Shown here: in pieces, positions 61,807 to 64,000 of the stretch
How positions within the stretch are numbered: the stretch's first letter is position 1
Layout: every line of letters begins with the position of its first letter
Assembly: GCF_030815585.1 (NCBI RefSeq)
Contig: NZ_JAUSWY010000001.1
Location: 1,364,001-1,428,000 of the forward strand
Direction: 5' to 3'
DNA: 64,000 nt
Source: Arthrobacter pascens
GTDB lineage: Bacteria > Actinomycetota > Actinomycetes > Actinomycetales > Micrococcaceae
Notes under the pieces: model-generated
Told to the model about the DNA's origin: nothing
What the model saw: the letters and a program-made list of their open reading frames with translations, nothing else
The model's database searches: none
Program-made: the position numbers and the translations under genes

Positions 61807-64000
61807 ATGCCGATGAACGAAGCGCCTACGACCGTGGATCAACAGATTCGAGAGCTGAAAGAGGAACTGAAGACACGCGTCTTCGACCAAGGATTCCACT
61901 GGAAAGTATTGTTTCTGGGAAGGTCCATTAACGGCTCTACGGATATTGTGTCGTCGATGTCGAGAAGTCTTCGTAATCTTGGGCACCACGTCCTGGACAT
62001 CGACACGGCCAAGCATCGCATCACTAACAATCCTTCGCGTGCTACCGGAGGACACGGGCCAATCTACGTGGACTTCGACAAGATTGAGTCGATTGTGCGG
62101 AATTTCCAACCGCAGATCATTATTTGCTGCGCCGGTGGCCTCACGTTTACGGAAGAGCACGCAGCCAAGTTGAAGGCCCTCGGCATCGTCTTAGTCGGTA
62201 TTACACTCAGCGATCCCGATGTCTTCCCTTCTGTGGCTGGTCATGCCCACGTGTTCGATTTCCATACCACGAATGCGGCCCTCGCCCTCGAGATGTACAA
62301 AGGGCAAGGCGTCAACAACACGATCTACTTCCCTTTTGGCATCGACCGCGGTTTTGTAACGCAAGAGGTGTCGGATGCACCCGAATTCTCCGCTGATGTC
62401 ATCTGTGTAGGCCATGCGAACAACCGGCCGGACCGAAACACGGCCATGACTCACCTGGCCAAAACCCTGGACGTCAAGGTTTACGGCCGCGGTTGGGAGT
62501 TGCCAGAAAGCGAAGTCGTCAGCGGAGACAGGGCGCTACAAGCACTCAAGATGGGCAAAGTCCACGTCAACTTTCCACTGACTCGGGCCGGCTATATCAA
62601 CATCAAATGCGGGGTCTTCGAATCCATCGGCGTGGGCGCCATCGTAGCAACTGGCCGCTTCGAGGAGATGGCCCATTTCTTTGACTACGGCGAAGAAATT
62701 CTCGGTTACGACGACGAGGCCGACCTTGAGCGTAACATTCGTGAGCTTCTTAACGATCCTGCGCGCGCCGGGCGTATGAGGGTTGCTGGATTCAAGAGAC
62801 TCATTAATTCTCATCTTTACGAGCATCGTTGGATGAGTCTTTTTGACGAGATTCGTACGGCCAGCCCGGATACTGCTGCTTGGCTCTCGGATGAGCGGGC
62901 GGCGCAAATTAGGACAACGCTCCGGAAAAGCCTCCCCAGGGCGCGAAAGGTGATTCTCTCAGGCTTCTATGGGGCCAACAACCTCGGTGACGAAATGATA
63001 TTGCGCTCCATCAGTTGGCACCTGCGTGACGCCGATCCGTCCGTTCAGGTCTACGTAGGGTCGGAACGACCAATTCGAGTCGAGCACGATCACGGCCTGC
63101 AGTCCTTTCAGCGATCCGACCACCACGGAGCGTCCGAGGTCCTCCGGACGGCATCGGCCGTTGTGGTAGGAGGTGGCGGGCTCTGGCACGATTACACCAT
63201 CCAAAAGGCCGGGGGGATTGCCAGTCTGTTCGTAGGTGCCCCTATGTCAATCGCAGGTTTTGGCATCCTGCCGCTCATGGGCAATCTGCTTGACATACCG
63301 TTCTACACTGTCGGCATTGGTGCCGGTCCGCTCGTCGACGACGACGCAAGACGGCAAGTACGGTATCTCGCCTCCACCGCGCGTCAATTGAACGTCCGGG
63401 ACCACGATTCGCGGACAATCCTGGAAGGCTTGGGAATTGAACCTGATGCAATTTCCGTCAGCCCTGACACGGTTTACGCCGTTGATATTTCGGCCACTGC
63501 AGAAGCGGCCCCGGAACAGTTGGAAGCACTTCGCGCACAGGGATACCGTCTCATAGGTCTCAACCTGCGACATTGGAGGAATGCGGAGCAGGGCGCTTGG
63601 CTCGAGCGACTTCGGAAAGCGATAAATGACATTGCGGCATCCGAGAAGATAGCTGTCGTTGGCTTGCCGATGCAGCTGGGTGGCGTCCACGACGAAGATA
63701 TCCTTGCCAAATTCGGGGCATCTCTACTGCAGCAGATACCGTTCGTGGCCCTTGGCGGAGATTTCGGGCTCGATGACTACCTTTCGGCCTTGCGGGTAGT
63801 CGACGGAGTCATCGCCATGCGTCTCCACGCGGCCCTCCTGGCGCACCGCGCAGGACGGCCAACCGTAGGACTTGCATATGATCCGAAAGTGGCGCGACAT
63901 TTCGACGAGGTCGGAGCGGCGGAGCTGTGTTTGGAAATAACAGACCCGGACGCAGATTTTCTCAGCGCCATCAGGCACATGCTTGCCTTGGGGGGCGTGC
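61807..64000 (+). CDS. Fusion of CgeB-like glycosyltransferase and polysaccharide pyruvyl transferase (3' end outside window)
   Basis: 731 residues visible, open to the window edge. Residues about 30-370 resemble CgeB/DUF3880-type glycosyltransferases: VLFLGRSINGSTDIVSSMSR, HTTNAALALEMYKGQGV, YFPFGIDRGF, VGHANNRPDRN, then a GT-B-like C half with FPLTRAGYINIKCGVFESIG. From about 378 a polysaccharide pyruvyl transferase (CsaB/WcaK type) begins: LSGFYGANNLGDEMIL, VVVGGGGLWHDYT (about 451), YTVGIGAGP, NVRDHDSRTILEGLGI, and AMRLHAALLAHRAGRPTVGL (about 670). It would add a sugar and a ketal pyruvate to an envelope glycan. ATG 61807 has AAGGA upstream. More A/T-ending codons than neighbours suggest transfer. 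Confidence 0.8.
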   Translation, partial: MPMNEAPTTVDQQIRELKEELKTRVFDQGFHWKVLFLGRSINGSTDIVSSMSRSLRNLGHHVLDIDTAKHRITNNPSRATGGHGPIYVDFDKIESIVRNFQPQIIICCAGGLTFTEEHAAKLKALGIVLVGITLSDPDVFPSVAGHAHVFDFHTTNAALALEMYKGQGVNNTIYFPFGIDRGFVTQEVSDAPEFSADVICVGHANNRPDRNTAMTHLAKTLDVKVYGRGWELPESEVVSGDRALQALKMGKVHVNFPLTRAGYINIKCGVFESIGVGAIVATGRFEEMAHFFDYGEEILGYDDEADLERNIRELLNDPARAGRMRVAGFKRLINSHLYEHRWMSLFDEIRTASPDTAAWLSDERAAQIRTTLRKSLPRARKVILSGFYGANNLGDEMILRSISWHLRDADPSVQVYVGSERPIRVEHDHGLQSFQRSDHHGASEVLRTASAVVVGGGGLWHDYTIQKAGGIASLFVGAPMSIAGFGILPLMGNLLDIPFYTVGIGAGPLVDDDARRQVRYLASTARQLNVRDHDSRTILEGLGIEPDAISVSPDTVYAVDISATAEAAPEQLEALRAQGYRLIGLNLRHWRNAEQGAWLERLRKAINDIAASEKIAVVGLPMQLGGVHDEDILAKFGASLLQQIPFVALGGDFGLDDYLSALRVVDGVIAMRLHAALLAHRAGRPTVGLAYDPKVARHFDEVGAAELCLEITDPDADFLSAIRHMLALGGV

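Overview
The window is a stretch of a high-GC actinobacterial chromosome, most like Arthrobacter/Pseudarthrobacter. The evidence is gene content and order (ndnR-nadA-nadB-nadC-desulfurase; ilvD, ilvBNC, serA, leuB, ilvE, gltX), frequent GTG/TTG starts, strong G/C third-position bias, mycobacterial-style branched-chain dehydrogenase subunits and a sunset-domain protein. This assignment comes from reading the translated products, not from a database search.

Layout. 1-2.0 kb: the 3' end of a 4-hydroxyphenylacetate 3-monooxygenase-type gene and an MHS-family transporter behind a PaaR-like operator. 2.0-3.7 kb: a phosphoribosyltransferase and a secreted serine hydrolase. 3.7-7.0 kb: a branched-chain 2-oxo acid dehydrogenase cluster (E1 alpha, E1 beta, lipoyl domain, alpha/beta hydrolase) whose 'E2' is only a lipoyl domain. 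7.1-9.1 kb: an amino acid permease divergent from an Lrp regulator. 9.2-15.2 kb: the de novo NAD operon with its own Nudix-type repressor and a clear palindromic operator. 15.2-20.9 kb: GtrA, FAH, DUF1684, a lipoprotein, a transglutaminase-like protein, and a MarR/flavin-oxidoreductase pair. 20.9-28.2 kb: a large RND exporter, mqo, an oligopeptide-type binding lipoprotein and a FAS1 lipoprotein. 28.5-33.8 kb: tRNA-Leu, bcp, a MarR regulator, an SRPBCC protein, small secreted proteins, a frameshifted L,D-transpeptidase/LGFP gene and tRNA-Lys. 33.9-37.2 kb: a PQQ-type sugar dehydrogenase, a sunset-domain membrane protein and a LysR regulator.

37.4-52.6 kb is the amino-acid core: ilvD; a leader-peptide attenuator followed by ilvB-ilvN-ilvC; serA; an FtsX-like ABC exporter; metG; leuB; ilvE. 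52.8-58.4 kb holds a Tat-exported polysaccharide deacetylase, an MBL-fold hydrolase, an FAH enzyme, gltX and a HAD phosphatase.

From about 58.5 kb the character changes. There is a badly decayed secreted heparinase-type gene, then tRNA-Gln and tRNA-Glu, then about 740 bp without genes, then a long open gene with more A/T-ending codons. That gene fuses a CgeB-like glycosyltransferase to a polysaccharide pyruvyl transferase and runs off the window. It is probably the start of a surface-polysaccharide locus beside the tRNA genes.

Functional themes: branched-chain amino acids are both made (ilvD/B/N/C/E, leuB) and probably degraded (BKD cluster with permease and Lrp). Several genes (DUF1684, lipoprotein, MarR, LysR, ilvD, leuB, FAH) have a TANNNT -10 hexamer 6-7 nt before the start codon, which implies leaderless mRNAs. 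Two families of intergenic palindromic repeats also occur. I saw no CRISPR array, transposase or prophage.
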